The translations under genes were made by a program, and so were the position numbers. Shown here piece by piece: positions 34,600 to 44,855 of a stretch of DNA of 64,000 nucleotides (its first letter is position 1; each line of letters opens with the position of its first letter). Location of the stretch: the NCBI RefSeq assembly GCF_024586455.1, contig NC_065923.1, positions 50,972,264 to 51,036,263 on the forward strand, given 5' to 3'. This DNA comes from Bactrocera neohumeralis. Its lineage: Eukaryota > Arthropoda > Insecta > Diptera > Tephritidae. The notes under the pieces were generated by a model that saw nothing but the letters and a program-made list of their open reading frames with translations, ran no database searches and was not told the origin of the DNA.

Positions 34600-34905
34600 T
34601 TCTCATGCCGTTTGGGGATTTTACTCCTCGCCCACTCCACATACTATATAACGGTTGTGTTGAAAGCTTATGTTGGAAAAAAGTGCGATAACTCATTAAA
34701 TAAATACGTCAGAGGCAATAAAATTAACCTCCTAAGCGATACAGAAAGGACGGCTTATAAAAGAAGGCATAATTGGACAATGGGTGTGGCACCGCACATA
34801 ATTAGATATACCTCAGGAACAGTACGAGCAATTTCACCGATATTTGGCGAACTACACGTTGACAATGGGCGAATTTGAACTACAACCATGGCTATTACCC
34901 ATATA
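34600..34905 (+). repeat. Dispersed repeat fragment
   Basis: Blocks such as ACGTCAGAGGCAATAAAATT, GGGTGTGGCACCGC and AATTTCACCGATATTTGGCG parallel 43945-44060 and 54470-54600. Both termini missing. Confidence 0.55.
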
Positions 34906-35334
34906 TCTAAATATTAAATGATTTTTTCATTTTATAGATGTAAATCAAGTATTCATGAAGCTATAAATATTAGTGCCTCTAAGCTACGCCATCGGTTCAT
35001 CGCACTGTCAACTGGACTTCAGTGTTTTTTAACCGAAAGTATTGATTAATTTGTGAAATATATTGCTCAAATATATGCACTTGTGTTGAAAATAAGTAAA
35101 AATGAGTCAATACCTCCTCAAGCCCCATATATCCACTTAAAGGAATTAAGAGAGTATCTAATAAAGTTTGATTTAATCCAAAAAGTTGATATTTCGAAAA
35201 CTGTAATCACTCGAAAAGTGTATTTAGCGCAAATCCTTCAAATTTATGATTTCCAGAAAATACCTAATTTTCACTATAGAATTCATAAGGAAATGGACTT
35301 TGAAACTAATTCTGAAGTTATGCTATAGGAGGAG
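34906..35334. other. No feature recognised
   Basis: AT-rich. A 91-codon + frame (35053-35328) shows no known domain and is likely chance or a decayed remnant. Confidence 0.4.
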
Positions 35335-35545
35335 TATGATGCGTGAGACCACTAGTGTGATCTTTGTTCGTCGATAGAGGACTTGGCTTTCAATTGCCTA
35401 CTCAATCCAAAGTAGGATCTGTTGACAAAAGCTGCGTTAGTTTTCGAGGCTGATGGTGTTGTTGGTGTTAATACTGGTTCCTAGATGGAGGAAATTATGT
35501 ATGACTTCGCAGTTATAACTGTCAAAAGTGCCGTTCCCCCTGCGG
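35335..35545 (-). mobile_element. RTE-type LINE fragment
   Basis: Shares TTTGTTCGTCGATAGAGGAC, CAATTGCCTACTCAATCC and AGTTATAACTGTCAAAAGTG with the minus-strand RTE pieces at 53315-53360 and 61020-61190. No open frame. Confidence 0.5.
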
Positions 35546-36130
35546 TAAGGTACATATGTATGTATGTCTGTCGTAAGAGACGACTAAAATGCATATGTGT
35601 TACTTGTATGGCTTTCTTTCTGGGCTTGTCGTGAAATGTCAGCATAGTCTATGTCAGAGCTAGTACTATAATACTCAGCTTGAAATGATATTATAGACTT
35701 TATATTAATTCCTAATATAAAGATATTTGTTGTTCAAGCGACAAATGTCACCAGTCATTGAGTTTTGGGGGCTCAAGTGGTAGTAGCAAAAGCTACAAGG
35801 TCTTACCAGAGACTTTAACCTGGTTAGCAGTTAGCCCTTGGTGTTTACTCCAATCTGTTCATTGGGTTTGGCCCTTTGTGGAGATTCGTGGTGGTTGTGG
35901 TTGAAACCTAAAGGCAGGGTTGAAAAATTCAATCAAATGTGGAGTCGCATTGTGGTCGGGTGCCGGACCCAAAGTACAGCAGAGGTTTTAGATCGGCTTC
36001 GTACCCGACCAAGGTGGCAAAGGTGTTCCTATCCACCTAAACCAATGTATACGCTTCAAAGAAAGCACCGTGAGGTAAGGCCGTCGTTGGCAGGCCCTCC
36101 AAAAAGGCCTGGTGCCACCGAAATACACGA
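35546..36130 (+). mobile_element. LINE leader-like sequence
   Basis: Contains TGTCGTAAGAGACGACTAAA, a motif that recurs inverted inside the LTR element (40330-40405). Then comes a GC-richer stretch with GGTGGTTGTGGTTGAAACCT, GGTCGGGTGCCGGA and ACCAATGTATACGC. It resembles 5' regions of tephritid non-LTR elements as I remember them; no coding domain is visible. Confidence 0.4.
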
Positions 36131-36137
36131 CTTCTAG

Positions 36138-36322
36138 AAACCACTCACGCGAAAATATTTGTTCTGACTCTCCAGGTGCTCGGAGACAACTGACCAGCCA
36201 GTATATAGCCCCTTCAAATTAATAGAATTTTAGCTAGGAGCGCCCTCTACCGAATCCAGTCGGTGCGCGAAAGCTCCGAAGTACAGTCGCGGCGGAAGAA
36301 AATCAGTCTTATAACTTTCCGA
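36138..36322 (-). mobile_element. Inverted solo end of the 924-type mariner family
   Basis: The reverse complement matches 925-1090: GACTGATTTTCTTCCGCCGC, GACTGTACTTCG, GAGGGCGCTCCTAGCT and CAGTTGTCTCCGAG. No transposase coding remains. Confidence 0.6.
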
Positions 36323-37139
36323 ATAAAGAGGCTGGTTATTGTTGCATATTGAAGCAATGGCAGACAGAGATGGGTATTTGCGCTAAGAAAGTCGGTTGGG
36401 AATGCGGGAAGTGCATTTTGTATTGCTGTAATGTTGTATTATTCGAGAGTTGGATTAATAGAGTGCGTACATTGAGTAGAGAGTTGGGACTATTTCTATT
36501 TTATGGTATTGAGTGATTTGAAGATAATGTGTTTTCTGTTTGATTATTTGGCTTTGCTGTATAATGGATTCGTTATTCGCCGGAGGGAAACCATTGCTAA
36601 GCCAGTATCATTGTTTGTGTTGACGCGGCGTAAAAAATAAGGAAATTTATAAGAAGAGTAGTGTTAACAAGCTTGTCGTCAATTGTTTTAGTTGTTTTTT
36701 TTTGTTTGATTTATGTTGATACCTGTTGGCGCAGACCATCTACTACTTTACTTTAAGTTAGACCGGCATATGATTCTCCTTTGACGGTGTTTAGTGTTGG
36801 GTGTAAATTGTAAAGTAATGCCAGTTTAATTTGAGATAACATATTCGTCATACCGGATATGAAACCTTCCTGCGAACTTTAAGGGCGACTTGATATCTAA
36901 TTTTGATATTTCATCTAGTCCCTCGAACTACAATGTTCCTTGATATCTAAGACGAGTTCAACATATATCGTCATTACTAATGGCATCTGAATATCGAGGT
37001 ATGTATATATTGGCAACGAAGACTTCTTCGTGGAAGATACTGCAGTATTCCGGAAGTTTTAAGGATCTTATATATCTATGTACCGAGTACCATATCCGTC
37101 TTATCAACATTTACTCACAGGTTATCCGGTATCGGTCAT
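36323..37139. other. No feature recognised
   Basis: T/G-rich on the + strand with no open frame of interest. Confidence 0.4.
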
Positions 37140-37415
37140 CAATGTATCCGCCTGTGCAAGCGATAACTTGAGTAAAAATGAAGATATGTTGATGAAACTT
37201 ATCTACCAAGTTTTTTTCATGTTTATACTATTGCAAGCTGTTGCTACAGAGTGTAATACACTCAGTCCTTTTTTTACGCGATCTCTTTTTACGCTATTTC
37301 ACTTTAACGCGGTTATTTTGGCAGCGCAAATTCCTTTTCTTACGCGAATTTCTCACTTTAACGCGATTGCTTTTTTTCGTTTTTTTAAAGAATTTCAATT
37401 TTTGCTAGCTTTACA

Positions 37416-38477
37416 ATGGAAGTTAATTCAGGAAAAAATAAAAAACGCAAAGGCATTTCTTTAGAAACAAAACTCAGTGAATCTACAGTGCGGACAATAA
37501 AAAAAATGCAATTAGAAAATCTGTAGTTTCCGGAAAAAATGTAAATGCGAAGAAAACTTCATACTCAAGAAATATTTTTATTGAAGAAATGGAAAACCTA
37601 TTAACAATTTGCAACAATAAAACATAAAGCTCTATGTATTTTTAAACGATTAACATCGAACCAAGAAAACAAAAACGAATTTTCAGCTAATGGTGGATGG
37701 TTTTCGAAGTTTATTGAAAGACATAATTTTCATAATTTAAAAACTAAGGGTAAAATTGCTTCAGCTGATAGTAAAGCTGCGCAGGACTATCCACCAAAGT
37801 TATTAAAAACTATTCAAGAAGGTGGTTACACGCCAGACCAAGTTTTCAATGCGGACGAGACCGGCCTATTTTGGAAGAGGTTACCAAAACGAACATATGT
37901 GCCTAAGACCCAAAAATCATTTGATGGCTTCAAAGCTGCAAAGGGCCGTGTAACGTTTTTATTATGTAGCAATGCTTCTGGTGGCAGCATGATTAAACTG
38001 CTGTTAGTAAACAAAAGTCTCAGGCCGCGAGCACTAAAGGGCAAAGATTTAAAACATTTACGTGTTCACTGGATGGCCAATAAAAAAGCCTGGGTAACTG
38101 GAAATATATTCCAAAAATGGTTTGCTAAATGCTTTGTACCAGAAGTTAAAAGTTATTTGGAGAAGAAGAAACAGCCCTTTAAAGCTCTTTTAATAATTGA
38201 CAATGCACCGGGCCATCCGTTGATTGAACATCCTAATGTAAATATCATTTTCCTCCCACCGAATACTACATCAATTATCCAACCGATAGATCAAGGCATT
38301 ATTGCGACTTTTAAAATGTACTACCTCAAAAAAACTTGTCAGTGCATTATGGAAAAACTGGAGGAAAATCCTGAATTGGACATCTCCGATGCTTGGAAAA
38401 ATTTTTCTATCAAGGATTGCATCTTGTACGCGTCAAAAGCAATTTCTGAAATAAGGCAAAATTGTACGTTAAACGCA
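37416..38477 (+). pseudogene. Tigger-like DDE transposase, 5' part
   Basis: ATG at 37416 opens MEVNSGKNKKRKGIS and meets TAG at 37524-37526. Frames resume and give the catalytic core: FNADETGLFWKR (first Asp, near 37850), ALLIIDNAPGHPL (second Asp, near 38195) and NTTSIIQPIDQGIIATFK (third Asp, near 38290), the pogo-family DDD arrangement. The DNA-binding CENP-B part is largely deleted. Coding is cut after TLNA by the LTR at 38478; the C-terminal part is kept only in the second copy (57100-57490). Confidence 0.88.
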
Positions 38478-38823
38478 AATTACGATATAATAAAACTCCG
38501 GTTTACCGTACTGAGCGGCTTGCCGTCCAGTTTATTAATCATAATTTTTATTCTTTACAAAAATCTTATTTCCTAAATTTAGCTGAAGCCGTTGTGCTGA
38601 CTTCACATATTCTTTATAAAAATCTTACTTGCTAAATTTACCTGAAGCCGTTGTGCTGACTTGACATTCCTCAGCATCAACGACCCGGCATATCTTATAT
38701 ATGTACATATGTATGTAGTTGAATCTGAAGATTCAACTTACATTTCAGAGAAATAAAAATATTTAAAAAATACTTGTCTTTTTTTGTGTGTCGACGAGTT
38801 TGACAGTGGTGGAGTCGTTTGAC
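38478..38823 (-). repeat. LTR, left copy (3' LTR in element orientation)
   Basis: Begins AATTACGATATAATAAAACT and ends GGTGGAGTCGTTTGAC on the + strand. It is 346 bp, longer than the other LTR because a block of about 66 bp (CTGAAGCCGTTGTGCTGACT and surroundings) is present twice. Otherwise nearly identical to 43081-43405, suggesting a fairly recent insertion. Confidence 0.9.
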
Positions 38824-38839
38824 GACGCAACTCCCCCAG
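38824..38839 (-). promoter_or_regulatory. Polypurine tract of the LTR element
   Basis: On the minus strand CTGGGGGAGTTGCGTC directly precedes the 3' LTR, the expected place and composition for plus-strand priming. Confidence 0.55.
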
Positions 38840-38841
38840 CG

Positions 38842-40279
38842 TTACTGTTTGAACTCTCCTGAGTTCTTGTATTTATGTACAATTTTTATTTTTGTTGTTT
38901 TTTTCTTTAATATTATTACTAGGATTGCTACTACTACCATTACAATGATTATCAATGATATATTAATACCATATGATACATTTTTATGGTATTTTAATTC
39001 TGCAATTTCTTTTATGTTTTCTATATTTTTTATTGCAATATCATTGAATGTTAATTTTGGTGTGTAACTTTGGTTTAATTTTTCGGCAGGGTATATAATT
39101 GTATGAATATATTCTGTTTTATTATTTTTAAATTCTTGTTTTAAAATTTCCATTTTACAATTTACAAATTTGATTATATAGTTATTTTTTAATACAATTT
39201 TTCTGTCATCGCAGTTTTGTTTTATTACATCATTTTTTGCATTTCTTATTAATATTGTGTCATCGCTTATTTCTTGTATTGATGTTTTGTTATTATATTT
39301 AAATTCGCAAGTATTTGAAAATATGCAGCTTTTACTCAATTTTAGATTTTTAAATGCTTTATTTTCTACATAATCAAAATAGTTTTCGCCAATTTTTATA
39401 ACGAATTTTTCTTTTTCAATAATTTGTAATTTATTTCTATTTGGCATTGGGGTTATTAATTGAATCTTAGTTTGAAAAAATGTTCTTGGTATCTGAATTG
39501 CAAATATTATTGTATCGTTTCTGTATACTACTACTCCTACTTTTGATAATTTTAGTTTGTAAAAATCAATCTCGTATTTTTCAATTTCTTCCCTAGTTAA
39601 CATACTTGGATGTACCATATTGTATTTAGCCGCCGCTATATTATTTTGTATTTCTTGAACTTTACTTTCTATGAATTTTAGTTTATTCATTTCATCATTA
39701 TACAAAATTTTACTTTCAATTCTATTTTCCTCTTTGTTTATTATATTTAAAGTTTCTATTATTTGTTTCCTATCTGATTCTATAGTTCCTTTTAATAAGT
39801 TTAGTGATCTATTTAAATGTTCATTAATTACTATTTGTTTATTTAAATTTACAATGGCATTATGGCCATTTTCTTCAAATAATTTTTAAATGGTTCAAAA
39901 TGTCTTGTCTGTCATCATCATCCATGACTCCAAACATCCATTTATATGCTATTCCTCCTATATTTATCAAGCCTCTTTTATTTCTCTTTTTGATATTCGG
40001 TGTTATTGATGTGATTTTTGCTTTTATATTTTTTATTTCATCAAACAAAATTTCTTTATTTTCAATATTTAGTTTTTCAATATTTTCTTTAACCTGATCA
40101 ACTATGTCTGCTATCTTGTTCGGATTTATAGTATGTATAACTGTACTTATTTCGTTAACTATTTCTATGTCCGCTGTTTGTATAATTGTATACCCCGCAT
40201 CTTCTATTATTGGTGTAATTTGCAAAAGTGCTGTCACCAATGATATGATTATTGTTAAAAAAATAATTATTATCGTCAT
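38842..40279 (-). pseudogene. env: Errantivirus-type envelope gene, one frame shift
   Basis: This is an envelope glycoprotein gene of the insect endogenous retrovirus type. The first frame (40279-39875, 134 codons) has a hydrophobic N-terminal signal segment and a basic, furin-like cleavage motif near residues 97-102. A glycine-rich, fusion-peptide-like start and an acidic DDDDR run follow. Near 39885 the frame is lost; the adjacent frame continues through helical sequence into the 287-codon frame at 39705-38842. That frame ends with a strongly hydrophobic membrane anchor and a short lysine-rich tail. Total length fits such envelopes. The single break makes it non-functional as assembled. Confidence 0.8.
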
Positions 40280-40329
40280 CTGTAAAAGTAAAAATGTATA
40301 ACCGTTTTAGGTTTTGATTTAAAAAAACT

Positions 40330-40410
40330 TAAATTGGATTTTAGTCGCCTCTTACGACAGGCATCTCTTACCATGGGTATATTCTAGAAAGACCCCTTAC
40401 CCACTGGGGT
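40330..40410. repeat. Shared motif between pol and env of the LTR element
   Basis: TTAGTCGCCTCTTACGACAG, then GGTATATTCTAGAAAGACCC and ACCCACTGGGGT. The same motif family appears in opposite orientation at about 35540-35600, beside a LINE leader, so it is not specific to this element. Confidence 0.5.
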
Positions 40411-40445
40411 AAAAAAAATCATGTATATATATGTAGAAAAAAAAA

Positions 40446-41322
40446 TTAAATGTTATTATCTCCATTAAATGCCCTTAGACTGAATGAATCGTCATCATCC
40501 TCATTTGGATTTTCTATGTTTGCTAATTTCATTGGTCTTTTTATATTTGCCGGATGGACGTTTTGTAAGGGAAATATTCTGAAATATGGTTGATCCTTAT
40601 GCCGTACTCTTTTGTAGTTTTTAATTGGTCCTGTTTGTCTGTTTTCTATATATTCTTCTCTGTTTTGATTTAATTTGGCTATTGTTTTCTGTTTTACTGT
40701 ATTTATTCTATCTTGTAATATGGATGGACAAATGTTTTCTTTGGCGTCCCTTGGAGAACATTTGATAGTTGAGTGGTACCTATCGTTATAGTTGCATATA
40801 ACAATTTGTATCCTCATTTCTGTTGAAAGACTAGAGTCCTCAATTCCTGTTAGTTTTTCCAACAAGGTTGAGTGCAGTCTCTCAATGTCTGCATTTCCTG
40901 TATGGCTATTTGGTTTTGTGTGATGGACTTCTACATTTTCGGCATTTAAATATTTTATTAATTGTTCTGCTCTATCATTCATAAATCTCTTAAAAGTAGC
41001 TGGGGCATTTTTCAACCCGAAAGGCATTCGGACGTATTCATATCGTCCTGCCGGAGTGACAAAAGCTGTTTTCTGGATGTCCCTTTCTGCCATTAAAATC
41101 TGATGGTAACCTTTTGCTAGATCTATGGTGCTAAAGTACTGTGCTTTGCCCAATTTATCTAAGATTCCTTCAGTATTCGGTAGAGGATACTTATCGCCTA
41201 CAGTCAATTGGTTTAACCTCCTATAATCAACCACTAGCCTGAATTTTTGTATTCCTGAATTATCTATCTTTTTCGGTATTATAAGAATAGGTGAGCTATA
41301 TCTACTGTGACTTTTTCTAATT
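40446..41322 (-). pseudogene. pol: RT-integrase fusion remnant of pol
   Basis: An uninterrupted 262-codon frame (41234-40446) starts inside reverse transcriptase (VDYRRLNQLTVGDKYPLP, STIDLAKGYHQI with a catalytic Asp, PFGLKNAPATFKRFMND). At about residue 88 it joins directly to the integrase C-terminal part (HHTKPNSHTGNADIERLHS). The remaining RT, RNase H and most of integrase are deleted in frame. RT sequence before the first Met continues upstream to about 41320 (PKKIDNSGIQKFRLV). Confidence 0.85.
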
Positions 41323-41693
41323 AGATAAGTTTATTGAAATGCTTTAATAATTTTTTCGATTTCCTTTTTCTCATTTGATTTTAAATGATCAAGGTTGATG
41401 TTTTTTACTTCACTTATATCTAATGAATAAACTTGCTCTTGCATAGTTTTCATATAGAATGGAAGATTCACACCATTTTTCAAAGTTATTGTCATTTTTT
41501 CGATATATAGATAAGTTTATTGAAATGCTTTAATAATTTTTCGATTTCCTTTTTCTCATTTGATTTTAAATGATCAAGGTTGATGTTCTTTACTTCACTT
41601 ATATCTAATGAATAAACTTGCTCTTGCATAGTTTTCATATAGAATGGAAGATTCACACCATTTTTCAAAATTATTGTCATTTTTTCGATATCA
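41323..41693 (-). repeat. Tandem duplication of about 186 bp in pol
   Basis: 41323-41508 and 41509-41693 are near-identical (one T-run indel and few substitutions). Each encodes the linker before RT: the unit includes MTI(I/T)LKNGVNLPFYMKTM and LDHLKSNEKKEIEKLLKHF. Normally it occurs once, so this is a secondary rearrangement. Confidence 0.9.
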
Positions 41694-42135
41694 ATGGTTT
41701 TAACGCTTTTTAAGAAAAAGGAATCATTTCCTATTAACGAATCATATGGTTTATTAAAAATTACCGTAAAGTTCTACAAATTTCGAGCTACATAGATACA
41801 ATTCCAAAGAATTTTGTTTCAATTGAGATGTCTTATTAAAAATTTCATAAATATTTAAGATACATACAATATTTTATTAATTTTTATTGATGTCAGCACT
41901 TTTGCCACCTTCGCTCACTTAAATAGCGATTATTTCCATTAGCATTAAGGATTTCGAATTGCACTTAACCCTCTCGTTCGAAAAGCAATAGGTGTGTTCG
42001 ACCAGCTTCTATCCGTCTATTAATGAAATTATCACATTCACACTCGAATATGGCATTTCGTTGCCATAAACGTAACTCTTCCGTATTCATTTGAAAATTT
42101 GTTTCAGGTAGAGGTTCAAACAAAAAATCCATAAT
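41694..42135 (-). pseudogene. Protease end and a 54-codon frame of the LTR element
   Basis: Around 41760-41700 the minus frame reads YDSLIGNDSFFLKSVKTIDI, like the C-terminal end of gypsy protease. Upstream, a short frame (42132-41968) begins MDFLFEPLPETNFQMN and includes LWQRNAIFECECDNF, then stops. It may be a gag remnant or a small leader protein; I cannot assign it. Confidence 0.45.
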
Positions 42136-42404
42136 TTCCCTTAAAAGTAGCTTTTATATTTCATATATATAGTGCTATAACTTTACACACATAATCTAAG
42201 TACGCAATTTTATATTTTAAAGGAATTTTAACAAATTAACTTCTGTATCTACTGCTGCTTTTTGTTTTTCTTTTCTCGTTTGTTCGTTTCTTTTTCTAAT
42301 GGTATTGTTTTTGAATTGATTGAAACATTTTACAAAGAAAGTATTGGCTTCAAATAAAACTACTACTTAAATTACTAAATTATTAGTTGAATAGTATTTT
42401 ACCT

Positions 42405-42800
42405 TGCTGTTGGTGCTGCTCTTGCTTTTGTTAATGTTGTTGTTGTTGCTTTTTGTTAATGTTGTTGCTGTTAGAAACTTCTCTTCTCCCTGTTGATCAT
42501 AAATATTTCACTTTCCCTTTGCCGCTGTCAGTAGCTTGAATTTCGTTCACCATCCTTCTCGTGGTTTTCGTCGCCGCCTTCGTTTCCGGTCAGCTCCATC
42601 ACTTGTAATACTTTTCTGCACTATAGCTGCTGCTGCTGTTGTTGCTGTTGATGTTGTTGTTTTTTGTTTTTTTTTTTTTTTTTTTGCTGAAGATCTTGCT
42701 GCTGTCTCCGCTGTTGCTGCTGTTTATATTGCTGTTTGTTTTTTTTTTTTTTTTGTTAAAGCTGCTTCTGCTGTCTCCGCTGTTGCCGTTTTAGTGTTTT
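42405..42800. repeat. TTG/CTG and poly-T low-complexity tract
   Basis: Imperfect runs of GTTGTTGTTGTTGC and GCTGCTGCTG separated by long T runs (for example 42661-42685). It lies near the 5' end of the LTR element, possibly in its leader or gag-derived region (CAA/CAG on the minus strand). Confidence 0.75.
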
Positions 42801-43066
42801 CAACAGTTTTCTTTATTTTTTCTCAAAATAATTTTTGTTTTGCACTTTTCACAAATTTTTTCACTTTTTGAATTATGTTTTTGCTTTTGCTATAATTTTC
42901 CAACTCAAATGTATTATTTTGTTCTGCTTTGGGATTTATATAATTAGCTGTATCTTTGCCACTTTTCTTTTAATAACAGTACTTTTGTTTAATAATAATT
43001 TATTTAGCTTTTATTTAGCTTTTCTTTGCTAGCTGAGCGAAGCTGAGAGAGAATATGGAATCGTTC

Positions 43067-43081
43067 CGTTCGACTGCGCCA
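43067..43081 (-). promoter_or_regulatory. Primer binding site of the LTR element
   Basis: On the minus strand TGGCGCAGTCGAACGG abuts the 5' LTR. The TGGCGCAGTCG start resembles the tRNA-Ser-type sites of the Drosophila 17.6/297 group, from memory. Confidence 0.6.
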
Positions 43082-43405
43082 ATTACGATATAATAAAACT
43101 CCGGTTTACCGTACTGAGCGGCTTGCCGTCCAGTTTATTAATCATCATTTTTTATTCTTTACAAAAATCTTATTTCCTAAATTTACCTGAAACCCTTATA
43201 AAAATCTTACTTGCTAAATTTACCTGAAGCCGTTGTGCTGACTTGACATTCCTCAGCATCAACGACCCGGCATATCTTATATATGTACATATGTATGTAG
43301 TTGAATCTGAAGATTCAACTTACATTTCAGAGAAATAAAAATATTTAAAAAATACTTGTCTTTTTTTGTGTGTCGACGAGTTTGACAGTGGTGGAGTCGT
43401 TTGAC
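43081..43405 (-). repeat. LTR, right copy (5' LTR in element orientation)
   Basis: 325 bp, direct repeat of the left LTR from AATTACGATATAATAAAACT to GGTGGAGTCGTTTGAC. An AATAAA lies within the shared part (AGAGAAATAAAAATATTT). Confidence 0.9.
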
Positions 43406-44855
43406 GTTTATATTCGGAACCAATTCGTCAGTTAATATTGGAAAACTAACCATTTTTACGCGATTAGTGGCAGAACCAATAATCGCGTAAAAAAAGGACT
43501 GAGTGTAGTTTTATTCACCTAACGGTTGTACGGATCAATTAAAGCTAAGCGAGATAGATATAGGGTTATATATTGCATATATAAATGATCAGGATGACGA
43601 GGAAAGTTTAAATCTGGTTGACTGTCTGCCTGTACCGTCCGTCTGTCCATCCAAATTTAGTCATCTAGTCAAAATTTAGATATCTTGATCTCGCCATTAA
43701 GCTAAAACCTATAAAGTGCCATAACTAAGCACTAAAATAAGAGATAAAAAAGAGGTAAAAGGGTGTGGCCCCGCCTTTAATGTATACATCTTCTAAACCA
43801 CTAAAGCTACAACAACCAAATTTGTTCAGCGAAAATATTATGTGAACTCCTACCGACAGTGTAAATGGATGAAATCGGAAGATAACCACGCTACATAGAG
43901 TGCTACTGTTCAGAACTACTAAAACGCAATAATTCAATAACTAATTACGCCAGAGACATTAAATTTTACCTCCGAGATTGCATGAGAGCGCTTTATTGGA
44001 ACCGGTGTGAAAATTGGACCCGATCCGACTCACCGATTTCGACGAAATTTGGTACATAACATTTTTTCATATTCCTATGTCACAGTGTGAAAATATTCGA
44101 AATTGAACTACAGTTACGCCTACTTCCCATATAACACAATTCTAAATTCCACTTGATTCTTTCACTTTCCAGTACACAAATCAAGAAGTAATTAATATAA
44201 AAGTATAAAACTTTGAACGAATAATGCCTTTAGTGTATGCCACCTTATGAACAAAAATTGTTCAAATTTAAGCAAAACTGTTCAAGCCCCTAGGTACCGT
44301 ATATGTGGACCCCAGTATCTGTAGCTGACTTTTGACCGAAAACATCGGTAAATGTATGGGATATACAAAATAAATTCAGAGAGATTCATTTCCCAACAAT
44401 AGTAACTTTGTGTCTCAAAAATGGGTTGACTTTGGTCAATACTTCCCTGAACCCCCATATAGCTAATCTGTCGAACTTGCAGGTGACTTTATGTCGCATA
44501 ATCGCCCATTATTTGATTTATTTCAATGAAAATTACGGAGCATGTTTTACTCATAACAGTGCATCTTTGTGTCTAAAATAGATATAATTAGGCGAAACTT
44601 GACTTAGCCCCCAAATAACTAATATCAGGATTTTCGAACATCCGGCTGACTTTACTCCATATGATTGGTGATTGTATGTGAAGTACCTTAATGAAACCCA
44701 GGAACATTTTTTTTAATATGTGGCATGATAATAGTTAATAGATAAAAGAGGCTCGATACTACCCTAACTGCAATTTACTACGTATAATGATTTTTGTTTT
44801 TCTAACAATTCTTATGCCGAATTTGTTGATCTGTGTATTAGTTATAACTTTATAT

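Larger units (their letters stand above)
38478..43405 (-). mobile_element. Gypsy/errantivirus-type LTR retrotransposon, internally deleted
   Basis: Two direct long terminal repeats (38478-38823 and 43081-43405) bound minus-strand protease-to-RT, integrase and envelope remnants in the order expected for an insect endogenous retrovirus. The element is 4.9 kb against roughly 7-8 kb for full-length relatives. Gag is essentially missing and pol has a large internal deletion. It lies inside the Tigger transposase gene. No matching target duplication flanks it (left GCA, right GTT). Compared with the second Tigger copy, about 646 bp of host sequence (57116-57761) is absent here, so a deletion accompanied or followed insertion. 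Confidence 0.9.
37259..43505 (+). mobile_element. Tigger/pogo-like DNA transposon, interrupted by an LTR element
   Basis: The left end CACTCAGTCCTTTTTTTACG and the right end CGTAAAAAAAGGACTGAGTG are perfect inverted repeats (24 bp in full). TA lies directly outside both ends (37257-37258 and 43506-43507), the pogo-type target duplication. Just inside the left end the motif TTTACGC(G) or TTAACGCG recurs about six times within 110 bp, a plausible transposase-binding array. The gene within is a CENP-B-like DDE transposase, broken by stops and by the LTR element at 38478-43405. Confidence 0.92.

Noticed and set aside
37259..37385. CRISPR-like array of TTTACGCG repeats
   Set aside because: Spacing is irregular, units are 7-8 bp and they lie next to a transposon end. 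They are subterminal motifs of a Tigger-like element.
38842..40279. Active endogenous retrovirus
   Set aside because: Gag is missing, pol is largely deleted and env has a frame shift. The copy cannot be autonomous.
42536..42871. 111-codon + strand frame rich in Val, Ala and Phe
   Set aside because: It is a translation of the TTG/CTG and poly-T low-complexity tract on the strand opposite to the LTR element.
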